Source: Helichrysum umbraculigerum (lineage: Eukaryota > Streptophyta > Magnoliopsida > Asterales > Asteraceae). From it: DNA of 64,000 nucleotides. Shown here piece by piece: positions 1 to 10,297 of the stretch (the first letter of the stretch is position 1; each line of letters opens with the position of its first letter). The notes beneath the pieces were generated by a model. The model searched no databases and was not told the DNA's origin. It worked only from the letters and a program-made list of their open reading frames with translations. The stretch spans positions 5,893,001-5,957,000 of the forward strand of contig CATIUR010000004.1 in the NCBI GenBank assembly GCA_949592205.1, in the 5' to 3' direction. A program made the translations under genes and the position numbers.

Positions 1-346
1 CCGGCCTGTACATTTGTACCCGGCGGGTAGTGTTTGGAAAATGTTGACAGAAATGTATCAAGCCAAAGTACCCGGCAGGAACACTGTCTACCCGGTGGGA
101 ACCCAGTATACCCGGCGGGAACTATAGATACCCGGCGGGTACACCGTACCCGGTTTGAAACCGGGTTTTCAACTCGAACCGGTTTCAACCCGGTACAAAC
201 CGGTTAGTATAGGGTTGGGTTTTCCCCCACCCAAAACCGGGTCGGTTTCGGGTCGGGTTGGTCAAAACCCGGTTTTTGGTCTTTGACCAATACCCGGTTC
301 GGGTATTCGGGTCGGGTATTCGAAAAAACCGGTTTTGTTCACCCCT
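1..346. repeat. Truncated repeat, possible end of a hAT-like element
   Basis: The first 150 bases hold several copies of a near-palindrome of the type TACCCGGCGGGTA. Bases 150-345 are a low-complexity mix of ACCGGTT and GGGTCGGGT words. The stretch ends in ACCGGTTTTGTTCACCCCTA, whose complement TAGGGGTGAACAAAACCGGT looks like the terminus of many short plant hAT-type elements. The other end would lie left of the window, so neither the class nor a target duplication can be confirmed. The 66-codon open frame here is composition-driven and not a gene. Confidence 0.35.
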
Positions 347-717
347 ACTCAAGCTGAAGCTACTAATACGTACATATACTCAACATGAAAAACGGGCCCC
401 TATAAGTATTGTGCCCTGTGCAAATTGCAATGACCCACTTGGCACCTGGCTAGGGTGAGGCCTGATCGGCTGATCCGAAGCAGATTGTGTTAAATGGATC
501 CGCTTGGAAATTGAATTATTTAACAAATCAAACAAATCGAATAACTGATCAAATATATAAAATTTTCAAACCATCCGAATAATCTAAATAAGACTGGACT
601 AGATTAAGTAATATACAGTAATATATTTATGCTGACCAAATAAGAGTAAATAAAAATCTCATGTACTAATAGTTTGATATCTTTTTCAACGCGTATTCTT
701 CTGTCACTCAAACTAAA

Positions 718-812
718 ATAATATATACCTCAGAGTGATTATCGTGTGTACTTTGTTAAGTTTAAGATAATATATACCTCGGAGTGATTATCGTGTGTAC
801 TTTGTTAAGTTT
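718..812. repeat. Two-copy tandem duplication, unit about 46 bp
   Basis: A unit beginning ATAATATATACCTC and ending TTGTTAAGTTT occurs twice, at about 718-763 and 767-812, with one visible difference (CAGAG versus CGGAG). The surrounding 347-974 shows no coding frame, RNA gene or recognisable element end. Element A begins just to the right. Confidence 0.7.
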
Positions 813-1572
813 GTTTGATAAACGATCTAACTTATGAAGTCACATGTCACAACAATCAGGTGGAATTTAAAATTGTTAAAAAGTTTACTCCCATCTATAT
901 AAAAGCTAAGTTTATACCCGGGTGTTGCCCAGTTACACGAGAACTACAAATTATATAAATAGTAGTTGAAAATGTATAATATAACACGCTACAAATTTAC
1001 AGGACATTTTTTTTTTAAAAACTCGAAAGCGAAATCCCATTCATATTAACACAGATGATTTTATGTCATCAACCAAAACATATTACAAGTTATAAGTATT
1101 AACTGCTCGTTTACAAACCATTATTTAACAAAACATGAACCACTGTATCTAACAAAATCAGAGTAATCCTGGTCAAACAACTCTCAGTCACTCCTTGCCC
1201 AGTCCCAGTCACATCAAAACCTGCAAGGAGTAAACAACGGGATTAGCACGAAGATAAGTTAATAAACCTGTTACAAACTGTTTGACTTAGCTATAACAAT
1301 ATCAATTAACAGCAATATCACTTTGACACAACATCACCAAGAGGATCGGTGGTCCTTGTGGAGCCCTCAGACCGCGGTGGCCCACCAAGCAACACTTACA
1401 ATCACTGCAGGCCAATACAGTGATTTTACCGATAACTGATTGCTACCTTTAATCAATATGTGTTCTATTCTCAACACATGATTACAAATCTCACATTGAC
1501 TAACCTGTAGCAATCAGTCCAACAATTGTTGACCTCCTATTCACCAGAATGCACATAGGCAACACATCACAG

Positions 1573-1573
<1 letters not shown>

Positions 1574-1632
<59 letters not shown>
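1574..1632. repeat. (TA)n microsatellite in LTR A
   Basis: About 59 bp of uninterrupted TA dinucleotides. The corresponding tract in the right LTR (23750-23822) is about 73 bp, so slippage has occurred since insertion, when the two LTRs were identical. Confidence 0.95.
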
Positions 1633-1635
<3 letters not shown>

Positions 1636-2644
1636 AGCAATATAATCAACAATCACTATATTTATATCGTTGTAACCAATATGTCACAACCAAATCACAC
1701 TGAAGTTCCAAGTCAATTCACCTGTCAACTTCAATCCACTTACTCGGCTGACTAACTCACCGAGTCTTCTGCGTGTCTGAAAGCACAACAAAACACTTGA
1801 GTCAGTAACTCAATTCAAATCTTACTTTAATTAACTCAACACATCACTTAATGGCAATAGAACACATTGTATATATTTAATCCATGTCCATATCTAGCTC
1901 GCTTCAACTTACATGTCATAGTTTAACATAAGTACACGCCACTAACAGACAATTATCTCATAATCTAGTTCACATAGTTTAGCATCTCAATTTAAGTTAT
2001 ACAAGTAATCACCAATGCTAACTAACTTATCATCATACATTTTCAAGTAAAATGCAAGTTCTAAGTCATTATAGTTCATATTATTACTGCTGGCATACGA
2101 TTTTATCCAAACATATAAACATTGTACAAGACCAATTAAACTGCAGAAACTGGACTATGAAAACACATAATCGCGTCGCGATTACTATACAATCGCGTCG
2201 CTATTTAAGTAAAATCGCGTCGCGAAATCATCACAATCGCGTCGCGATTGTATCGGCGTTTCCAGTTTTTCTGAACCTGTTACTACTGCTGTTCCTGTAC
2301 GATTTCTATCACAAACTACCAACTTCCAGCTTACATAACTCAGTTTCAAACTTCACTTTGCATCAAATAGCTCACATAACAACACATATAGATTTCTAGC
2401 ATTTCATGATCACAATTTGAGCATACTTTCTATTAATTTTCCATGTTCATGTTATAACAAAAATCAAGAACACTTACTCTTTTGGATATTATGATATTGG
2501 TGATGATGATGAAATCAGAAATCTACAAGGATCACAACTTGTTTGATTATGTATAGTTTAGGTTCTAGGTTTTTAATTAGTGTTTAGGGTTTGTATGTTA
2601 AAATGGAAATAGAAACTTTCCATATAAGGAAAGAAATAAGAGGT

Positions 2645-4758
2645 CACTACAGATAAAGTGACATCTAGTGGCATACAAAAAGTGCCACAAAAACACTAAT
2701 AAGTGCCACTATAGGCCTAGTTGGGAATCGCTGGCACATAAAAAAAGTGCCACTAGAAGCGCTACCACTAAAGCCTTTTAGTGGCATTTTTCTAATGTGC
2801 TGCTGCAAGCTTATATGGATACAGTGGCACTCTTTTTAAGCCTCTATAAGTATTAACGATTTTGTGGCACATAGTTTGTGCCGCCAAATAATTGCAACAT
2901 CTGATGACAATCCTACTCGTTAGAGCACATTTGGTTATATAAAATTCAATACTCTTGTATCGTAAATAACCGCAACAATTGTTTTCCTGAACATTGATCT
3001 AATATAAATCTCTTTTGCTATTAACTTGATATGTAAATACAAAAAGTACATAATAGACAAAACAAATACAGCACCAATGAACTACAAGTTGGTATGTTCT
3101 TTAAGTCTTACTACCAATAATTAAGTACAAACAACAAAAACTACATAACAAAATACTCATTGGGAAGAAAATGATCTTCACAAATGAAGCAGCTCTTCCC
3201 CACTCTAAGTTCGAGTTAAACTTGTTAGCATTTATTTTATTACAAGACCAGCAATTTCCTGTCCAAGAAGAAGAATATCAAGATGTGAGTATATGAAGTA
3301 TACGTTCATGGGATATAGAAGATACATGAGTATTAGATGATCAAAGAATTAGTGATTTTGATGCATGATCATCAACCCACCTTTAATCAATTCTGAGGAA
3401 GATTAATCACCACAAGAGCCAAACATATTCACAAGAGCTTATATAACACAGCCTGAAAACATATATACTCAACAAACAAATCAATGAAGTTGAAATTTCC
3501 TTAACGACATAATATTACCTAATCATTTTACATAGCAGATGACACCCAAGATAGAACTTCATGAGACAATGTTTCATTCCAAAATGTTATGAACCTGGAT
3601 TGTCACAATAAAACAAATCAAGTTTTATGTTATATTAGCTAAGTAGCAATGAGAATATAATAAGTATGGAAACAAACATAACAACAATACATATGGTAGA
3701 TGACTTGAAGGTTTTTAAAGCTCATACCATCACTACGGTGTGACCATATCAAATATGCATTTGTAAATCCCAAGCAACACAAATTAAACTGGATTTCTTA
3801 AGTCGAACAAGGAAAGTGGCTTGTGCTGCCACATCAATGTTAACCATGTGAGTTATCAATGACTTCAATGGTATCATTGCCGGCCTACAGCAAATCAAGA
3901 AAAAAGGATACATAATGGCAAACTAAAAAATTAAAACCACTATGAAACATAGGGGCTATCTGCAAGAGTGACCCTATCAAGAAGGCCTATACTCAGTACC
4001 AAGTTTTAAAGTACTATACAACTCTTCTTTGATTTTGAACATTTTGGTTAAAATACGATAAATTAAAAACCCCCAATTCATATAAACTAACATGAGAGTC
4101 AATCAAAACGAACAAAACAATTAAAAAAGAGATATTATCAATCAAATTCGGAACCATTACCTTTGCACTCGTTGATGATTACTGCCGACAGAATCATTCG
4201 AATTAGATGAATTTTGGATTATGTAGTATTGAGTCTCGATTTGGGTTAATGTCAGTAGAGGAAAAGTTAGGGTTAATGGATACAATAATGTGGATGGGAG
4301 GGATTTTAAAAACGGAGCCCGCCTTTTCAAAAATGAAAATTTAAGTAGCCCGCCATGTATTTCAGATTAGCGCCTGACCGGTTTGATCAAGTTTACTACG
4401 GATTAGTTTACTTGGGCACTATGTATACCAATGAAAATAAACATAAATTGGCACTAAAATCCTAATAAGTAATACAGTAACGTGTACTTTGTGTACTTTG
4501 TATTACAAGATTCAATAATATTAAATACTCGTAACAAAATTACCATATTGTAAACTTATACGGAGTACTTTTTTACTCAGAATATTACAACGACTTAAAA
4601 TATGATATATGAACATAGAAGATTAAAAGGGTCTTTAGCTTAACATATCAATGGAACCAATTAATCAAGAGGTTGTGAGTTTCATATTTGTTTACTGGTG
4701 ATTTGTAATCTCAATTTTTAACTCGTGACTCGACTTGACTCATAATAGTCACTTATTT

Positions 4759-4815
<57 letters not shown>

Positions 4816-5374
4816 TAGTGATCAAGAGGGAAGTGTCTTTTTGGGGGGAAGGGGGGAAGCGTTAGTACGCATCAGGAAACATATTACAATTATCAATCAA
4901 AACGTCAACAAAAATTATTTTTATCGGTAAATAGTAATCAAAATCGATGCTATAAAGAATATTTTAACGAATGAATTTCATTTTTAAGTCATAACATTAA
5001 TTGATGAATATTTATTTAATTAATTGTTAAGATGCAGTGTGATGCATATTAACTAAGATGCATCGCAATGCATCATAAAACTTCACATTATTTGAAAAAT
5101 ATTTTTATTGTTAAGATGCATCACAATGCAGATTAACTAATATGCACCGCGATGCATCTTAACGGATTTGGATCAAATATTCATAAATCGATACTATAAC
5201 TTGAAGAAAAAATTTATCAAGGAAGCTTAACATTTATAACATCGATTCTGATTAACATTTACTAAATTTCAGTTTGCTTTTTTCGAGATTAGTATAGGTG
5301 AAGGTAATATGCTTCCTGATGTGTACTAACGCTTCCCCCTTCCCTCAAAAAATGGACTTCCCTCTGGATCATGC

Positions 5375-5418
<44 letters not shown>

Positions 5419-6347
5419 CTGTAATATATATTATATATATTACTGTTTAAATTTTGTATTTAAGTGAAGTAAAACATGGTGATAGTCGTTAATTAAGTTG
5501 TTCACCGACAATCAACTTAAATGCTTAAGATCCGAAGTTTATACATCAACGTTGTGTTAAATTATAAAGGTGGGTCACATTTGAAGTTTTATAGTATTTT
5601 TTAACTTTTTCTGTTCAATCTTATTGGCTAAAATTGTTTTAATGAGTCTATTTTCACATTGAGCTCGACAATGAACCACTCATCTTAAATACAAAACTTG
5701 ATGTTGAAAATTCAAGTATCTTAATTATGAACTGATATATAATGTAAAATGAAACTAATACTATTTTCTCTCTGCATAGCACGGGGTAATGTTTACACGC
5801 ATATACTTTTCATTGACTCCTAACCATTTTTATAGACTTGTGAATTAATATTATGAACAAATTATAATGTAGCGGTATTTTAGTAATTTGAATAATAATT
5901 TTTAAGATTTCCTTATTATGAATATTCGCCATGTTTTATACAGTCGTAAATTAGTGATAATCACATATGTATTAGAGTATAGTATACCTATAATTTAAAA
6001 TTTTGTAAACAATTTGTACCACTAAATGTGTGTACATTAGTGGCATATTCAAATTTGTGTCACTAAATGTATGTTCATCAATGGCATACATGAATTTATG
6101 ACACTAATATGTATATACATTAGCGGCATACACGTATTTGTGCCACTACATGTATGTTCATCAATGGCATACTATAGTTTGTGCCACTATATGTATATAC
6201 ATTAATGGCATATTTGAATTTGTGCCACTAGTATATATGTACATTAATGGCATATATTACAAGTGCCATTGAAAAGCGTTATATAGTGACACATACATAA
6301 AGTGCCATTAAAAAAGTGTGCCACTAAATGTCGTTTTATTTGTAGTG
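2645..6347. mobile_element. Non-autonomous CACTA (En/Spm) transposon
   Basis: It begins CACTACAGATAAAGTGACAT and ends TTTATTTGTAGTG; the ends form an imperfect inverted repeat of about 27 bp (CACTACARATAAA...GACATYTAGTGGCA). The 3-bp target duplication GGT lies at 2642-2644 and 6348-6350, and the right LTR of A preserves the empty site. Both subterminal regions are dense in GTGCCACTA/TAGTGGCAC words, which in En/Spm elements are transposase binding sites; on the right (about 6016-6270) they form imperfect tandem units with an ACATTARTGGCATA core. No transposase frame is present in its 3.7 kb, so it would need an autonomous partner. Confidence 0.93.
4814..5377. mobile_element. Micron-like MITE embedded in a (TA)n tract
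   Basis: An element of about 564 bp with imperfect terminal inverted repeats: the left end reads GGTAGTGATCAAGAGGGAAG and the complement of the right end reads GTGGCATGATCCAGAGGGAA. Both continue into matching GGGGGAAGCGTTAGTAC segments. It is flanked on both sides by (TA)n (about 4768-4813 and 5378-5416), the arrangement described for rice Micron elements, which insert into TA microsatellites. There is no coding frame. It lies wholly inside the CACTA transposon and is therefore younger than it. Confidence 0.72.
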
Positions 6348-6401
6348 GGTCGGCTAAGGTTTTTAAACCGACTCCGTATTCTCTTAAAATTAGCCCCCTT
6401 T

Positions 6402-6466
6402 CAATCTATTGTCTGGAACCTTGAAACCATTCGCGATAAAAGTATTTTATTTTACCGTGAGCTATA
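6402..6466 (-). promoter_or_regulatory. Conserved U3 block of LTR A (TGTCTGGAACC box)
   Basis: This block of about 65 bp, carrying TGTCTGGAACC then CCATTCGCG and TTTTATTTTACCGT, recurs at 24881-24945 in the other LTR. Related blocks lie in the LTRs of B (10014-10079, 16193-16258) and C (30883-30948). It sits about 170-230 bp from the LTR 5' end in element orientation, where a U3 promoter or enhancer would lie. The function is inferred from conservation between otherwise diverged LTRs. Confidence 0.5.
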
Positions 6467-6633
6467 ACTAATTAAAACGGTTAACATTTCACTAGTCACA
6501 ATTAATCCTTCGGTCAAATTTCCTAAAATATAATTCAAAACATATAAAGCACAATATTAAAAATGTAACAATAATAATATTAATTTAGAGGAAATTACCG
6601 AATTATCCTCAGGTCATAGAAGCGGGTGTTACA

Positions 6634-6671
6634 AATCTCCCCTCCTTAGGAAGATTTCGTCCCAGAAATCT
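6634..6671 (-). promoter_or_regulatory. Polypurine tract and adjacent hairpin of element A
   Basis: Read on the minus strand, AAGGAGGGGAGATT directly precedes the LTR start TGTAACACC; this is the plus-strand priming tract. Just upstream of it in element orientation is an inverted repeat, AGATTTC (6652-6658) and GAAATCT (6665-6671). The end of the pol frame overlaps this stem. Confidence 0.75.
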
Positions 6672-8229
6672 CGCTAGACTCAAACAATTGAGGATATTGT
6701 GAGCGCATGCTCGACTCAGTCTCCCAGGCTAGGTTCGCCCCCAAACTATGTCTCCATTTCACTAAGACCATTGGAATCTCTTTCTTACGTAATTTAGTCA
6801 CCTTTCTATCAACTAACTCAATGGGTTCCTCAACTAGCTTCTGACTAGAATCAACTCTAAGGTCCTGTAATGGAAGGATTTGGGATTGATCCTCCACATC
6901 ACATTTCCTTAAGTAACAAACATTAAAAGTGTCATGAATACCAGATAACTCAGGAGGAAGATTCAAGGCGACTGTCTGATCATTAACCACCTGTCTGATT
7001 CTGAAAGGACCAATATATCACGGGGCGAGTTTTCCACGCTTTCCAAATCTGATTACACCTTTCCACGGGGAAACCTTTAAATAAACAAGTTCACCCTCAA
7101 CAAAACTAACAGGACGACGGCGTGGATCAGCATACTGTTTCTGTCGGTCTCTAGCAGCTTTCAGTTTCTCACGAGCTATAGCAACTTTATCTGCTGTGAT
7201 CTGTACAATATCAGGACCTGCAAACTGTTTTTCTCCAGCCTCTAACCAGCAAGTAGGCGTTCTGCAGCGACGTCCATATAACATCTCGTAGGGTGGTATG
7301 CCGATACAGGAATGGTAAGAGTTATTATAAGCAAACTCTACCAAAGGTAAATGAGAATCCCAAGAACCACCATACTCTAATACACAAGCTCGTAGCATAT
7401 CCTCTAGACTCTGAATGCTACGTTCTGTCTGACCATCTGTCCGCGGGTGATAAGCCGTACTGAGGTTAACTCTGGTACCCAATTCCCGCTGTAAACTCTG
7501 CCAAAACCCAGAAATAAACCTGGAATCTCTGTCTGACACAATCGATAACGGAATCCCATGCCTCGAAACTATCTCGTGAATATATAACTGGGCCAATCGA
7601 GTCAAAGAAGCAGTCTCACTGGTAGCCAGAAAGTGAGCACTCTTAGTCAATCTGTCAACAATCACCCAAATCATATCGTTACCTTTCTGCGTTCTGGGAT
7701 GTTTGGTGACAAAATCCATAGTAATATGCTCCCATTTCCATTCAGGAATATCAAGCTGTCTCAATGAACCATACGGTTTCTGATGTTCTGCTTTCACCTG
7801 GGAACAAATATGACAAGTTTCTACAACACGTGCAACATCGGTTTTCATTGTAGGCCACCAATAAAAAGGTTTCAAGTCATTATACATCTTTGTACTTCCA
7901 GGATGAACAGATAATCTAGATTTATGTGCCTCAGCTAATATCAAATCCCGAAGTCCCCCAACCAATGGAACCCAAACCCGAGACTGAAAGGTTTTCAAAC
8001 CTCGAGAATCATCAACCAATAAATCCTTTCGTTTCAACAAAATTTCAGATTTCAAATTAACATCCAGTAACGCTTCAGACTGTGCAGCTTTTAACTGAGA
8101 AATCAAATCAGAATGAATGTCTAAACGCATAAAACATACCCGATCAGAAGGCATCTTTCTACTCAACGCGTCTGCCACCACATTAGCTTTACCTGGGTGA
8201 TATCGGATTTCACAGTCATAATCCTTAAT
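6646..8229 (-). pseudogene. Element A pol, 3' part: RNase H end, integrase, chromodomain-like tail
   Basis: It continues the frame broken by element B; the reading resumes at DYDCEIRYHPGKANVVADAL. The integrase zinc-binding HHCC region (HKSRLSVHPG then CHICSQVK) and the DDE core are present: MDF, SDRDSRF and the E of DGQTERSIQSLEDML. A TGA at 7018-7020 lies after GKRGKLAP where relatives have RYIGPF, so this is probably CGA to TGA. Downstream the frame continues through IHDTFNV to a chromodomain-like segment (VEEPIELVDRKVTKL... VKWRH... AWETE). Such domains in Tekay elements bind modified histones and bias integration to heterochromatin. This copy cannot make full-length protein. Confidence 0.9.
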
Positions 8230-9456
8230 TATAACACCCCTCGTTTCATTATAAACAATCAATATAATAATGGCGACTCGGAAGCGTATATTTAAAACAT
8301 ACTGTCAATGTCAATCAAAATGTCAATAAACTTTTTCAAATCAAATTACATGACATTTCAACAAACTCGGTGTTATATAATTCAAAGCATTATTTTAGTT
8401 ATTAAAATAACATCAGAGTAACAGCATGTCAAACATTCCATCCAGTCCAACAATTTCCTGCCCTGCCCAATACGTCCCATCTATTTTAACCTGCAGGAAG
8501 AACTGTGGTGGGGTTAGCATAAAGCTAAGTGAATGAAACTATAAGCAACAGTACAACCTAGCATAACAATCTGTTTACATCAAATAACAATAAACATAAT
8601 TCAATCTGCCAATCATTTAATCAAGCAACTTTCAATCAAGCGTTATCAATCGTCATGAGGACCGGTGGCTCCTGAGACACCCTAATACCGGTTTGGTACT
8701 CAAGGAACTCTTATCAATCATCTGTATTGGCCTATACAGAATTACCGATAACCAGTTGTTAATCACACACGACCTAGATCTCTAAACCAACATTTCAAGT
8801 TTCAAGATCTCCTGTCGTCTACAATAACAACCAAGTCCAACTGTCAAGTCAAGTTGACCTCAGAATCTTACATACTAGCTCAAACAGCCAAGTAAACAAA
8901 CCACCAAACTAACATGGCAAAATATCTCAACAGATGCATCATATCAAAGTAATACTATAAATTACTTGTTGTAAGTCAAATCATTACAACTAAATCACAC
9001 TGAGGTTACAGATCCACTCACCGACTACCTCAGCAGCAAGCTCAGAAGTCTAATATTACTGAGCCTTCACCACATCAGAGAATATAATCAATAAACAATG
9101 AGTTAGTAACTTGTCTCAACTAATAACACTTAGGTAATTAAGATCGTTACACAATTATAACATAATTACATGTATCAGGTGATCCCTACGATCACAGCAA
9201 ACAAAAGTCCAATTCGGAACATAATCAAAAAGTCCCGAAATAAGGTTCAAAAACTGTAAAATGCCATTTTCGACCCCTAAACGATCCCGAATGGCCAAAA
9301 ACCACCTAGACTCTTAAAATAGAGCTTTGATCAGTGGGCCGTTTTCGAGTGACCATGTAAATTTCAACCCAATCCAAGTTAATAAATTTGTCACTCAGTC
9401 GTGACCCTGAAAAGACTTGCGCACTTTTAAAATTTACAACCCAACTTTTAGCATAG

Positions 9457-9567
9457 GATCCGCCGGATCCCCACACAGTCAATTGAATCCGCCGGATTCC
9501 CTTGAATCCGCCGGATTCCCTTATTTTCACCTGAATCCGCCGGATTCCCTAATTTTTACTCGAATCC
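9457..9567. repeat. Palindrome cluster in LTR B (left copy)
   Basis: Five copies of a 15-bp word with complementary arms around GCC: one GGATCCGCCGGATCC and four GAATCCGCCGGATTC, irregularly spaced. The equivalent cluster at about 15616-15757 has more units, one with an A for G (GAATCCACCGGATTC) and one with a changed arm, in a different order. Units have therefore been gained or lost since the LTRs were identical. Confidence 0.85.
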
Positions 9568-9949
9568 GCCGGATTCCACCTTCGTTCCAGCAACCTGTAC
9601 GATTCTGCTCAAACCCTAACTCGCGATTTTAATACCCAAATCACCAAAACTCGATTTCTAACTGTTTTAAACACCTAATAACTTCACATAATCAATATGC
9701 AACAGTTATAACGAAGTTCTAACATCAAATTCATGTTTTTCAATCCAAATCAATCAATTAAAAACTTATAAACTATTTGATTCAATTCAAACTCACCTCT
9801 CAATTGAAGAACACTGAACTGAAAGATAATAATGGTGAAACTAGAATCAATCATAGCTCCAATTCGTAGGTTTCAATTTTCTGATTTGGATTTCATAAGG
9901 TTTCTGTGAGTTTTGAAGTTTCTAATGAACTTTCCTAAAGAGGAAAGTG

Positions 9950-9959
9950 ATATATATAA
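9950..9959 (-). promoter_or_regulatory. Putative TATA box of LTR B
   Basis: On the minus strand CTTATATATA lies downstream of the conserved U3 block and upstream of the palindrome cluster, in LTR order U3 block, TATA, palindromes, hairpin, LTR end. The right LTR has the same sequence near 16131-16140. If it is the core promoter, the palindromes would be in the transcript. No start-site evidence exists here. Confidence 0.35.
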
Positions 9960-10013
9960 GTCGGCCTAACAAACCGCCTTCAATTATACGGGTATAATTT
10001 AATACCCCATCTC

Positions 10014-10079
10014 TATCTATTGTCTGGAACCCGAAAACCATTTGCGAGTCCAAACATTTTATTGCACCGTCAACTATAT
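10014..10079 (-). promoter_or_regulatory. Conserved U3 block of LTR B
   Basis: It matches the blocks in LTRs A and C at TTGTCTGGAACC, AAACCATTTGCG and TTTTATTGCACCGTCAACTA. It lies about 160-225 bp from the LTR 5' end, as in A. Most of the rest of these LTRs has diverged more, which points to a constrained regulatory segment. Confidence 0.5.
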
Positions 10080-10240
10080 TAATTTACAACAATTAATAAT
10101 TCACTTATCACATTGGAATATTCGACTCCTATTCCAATTATTTCAACTAATTCCGACAATATTATTTCCAAACACATTTAAATACTTATTTAAATCAAGA
10201 AATAATATAAACTAACTAGGTCCATTTCGAGGATGTTACA

Positions 10241-10297
10241 ACTCTCTCCCCCCCCCCCCCCCCCCCCCCCCTTAAAGAGATTTCGTCTCCGAAATCT
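10241..10297 (-). promoter_or_regulatory. PPT of element B with a 24-C run and adjacent hairpin
   Basis: The plus strand shows ACTCTCT followed by 24 consecutive C (10248-10271) and TTAAAG; in element orientation this is a long G tract ending at the LTR boundary. The inverted repeat AGATTTCG (10278-10285)/CGAAATCT (10290-10297) lies beside it, as in A, C, D and F. The homopolymer length may be affected by sequencing error. Confidence 0.75.

Larger units (their letters stand above)
980..6633 (-). repeat. Left (3') LTR of element A, interrupted by CACTA
   Basis: It matches 23158-25112 along its length once the CACTA element and one GGT duplication are removed (about 1948 bp remain). It contains a (TA)n tract at 1574-1632 that is shorter than its partner's, and a palindrome cluster around 2171-2255 based on ATCGCGTCGCGAT. 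The 115-codon frame at 2052-2399 is LTR sequence, not a gene. Confidence 0.92.
8230..10240 (-). repeat. Left (3') LTR of element B
   Basis: 2011 bp, starting TATAACACCCC and ending GAGGATGTTACA on the plus strand. It carries the shared CGGAAGC word at 8279-8285, hairpin TTAGC/GCTAA at 8514-8528, a long-range pair TTCCTGC (8455-8461)/GCAGGAA (8493-8499), GAATCCGCCGGATTC-type palindromes at about 9457-9567, a TATATATAAG box and the TGTCTGGAACC block. Confidence 0.93.

Noticed and set aside
2052..2399. 115-codon frame in LTR A
   Set aside because: It spans the palindrome cluster and is not maintained in the right LTR, which differs by a small indel there.
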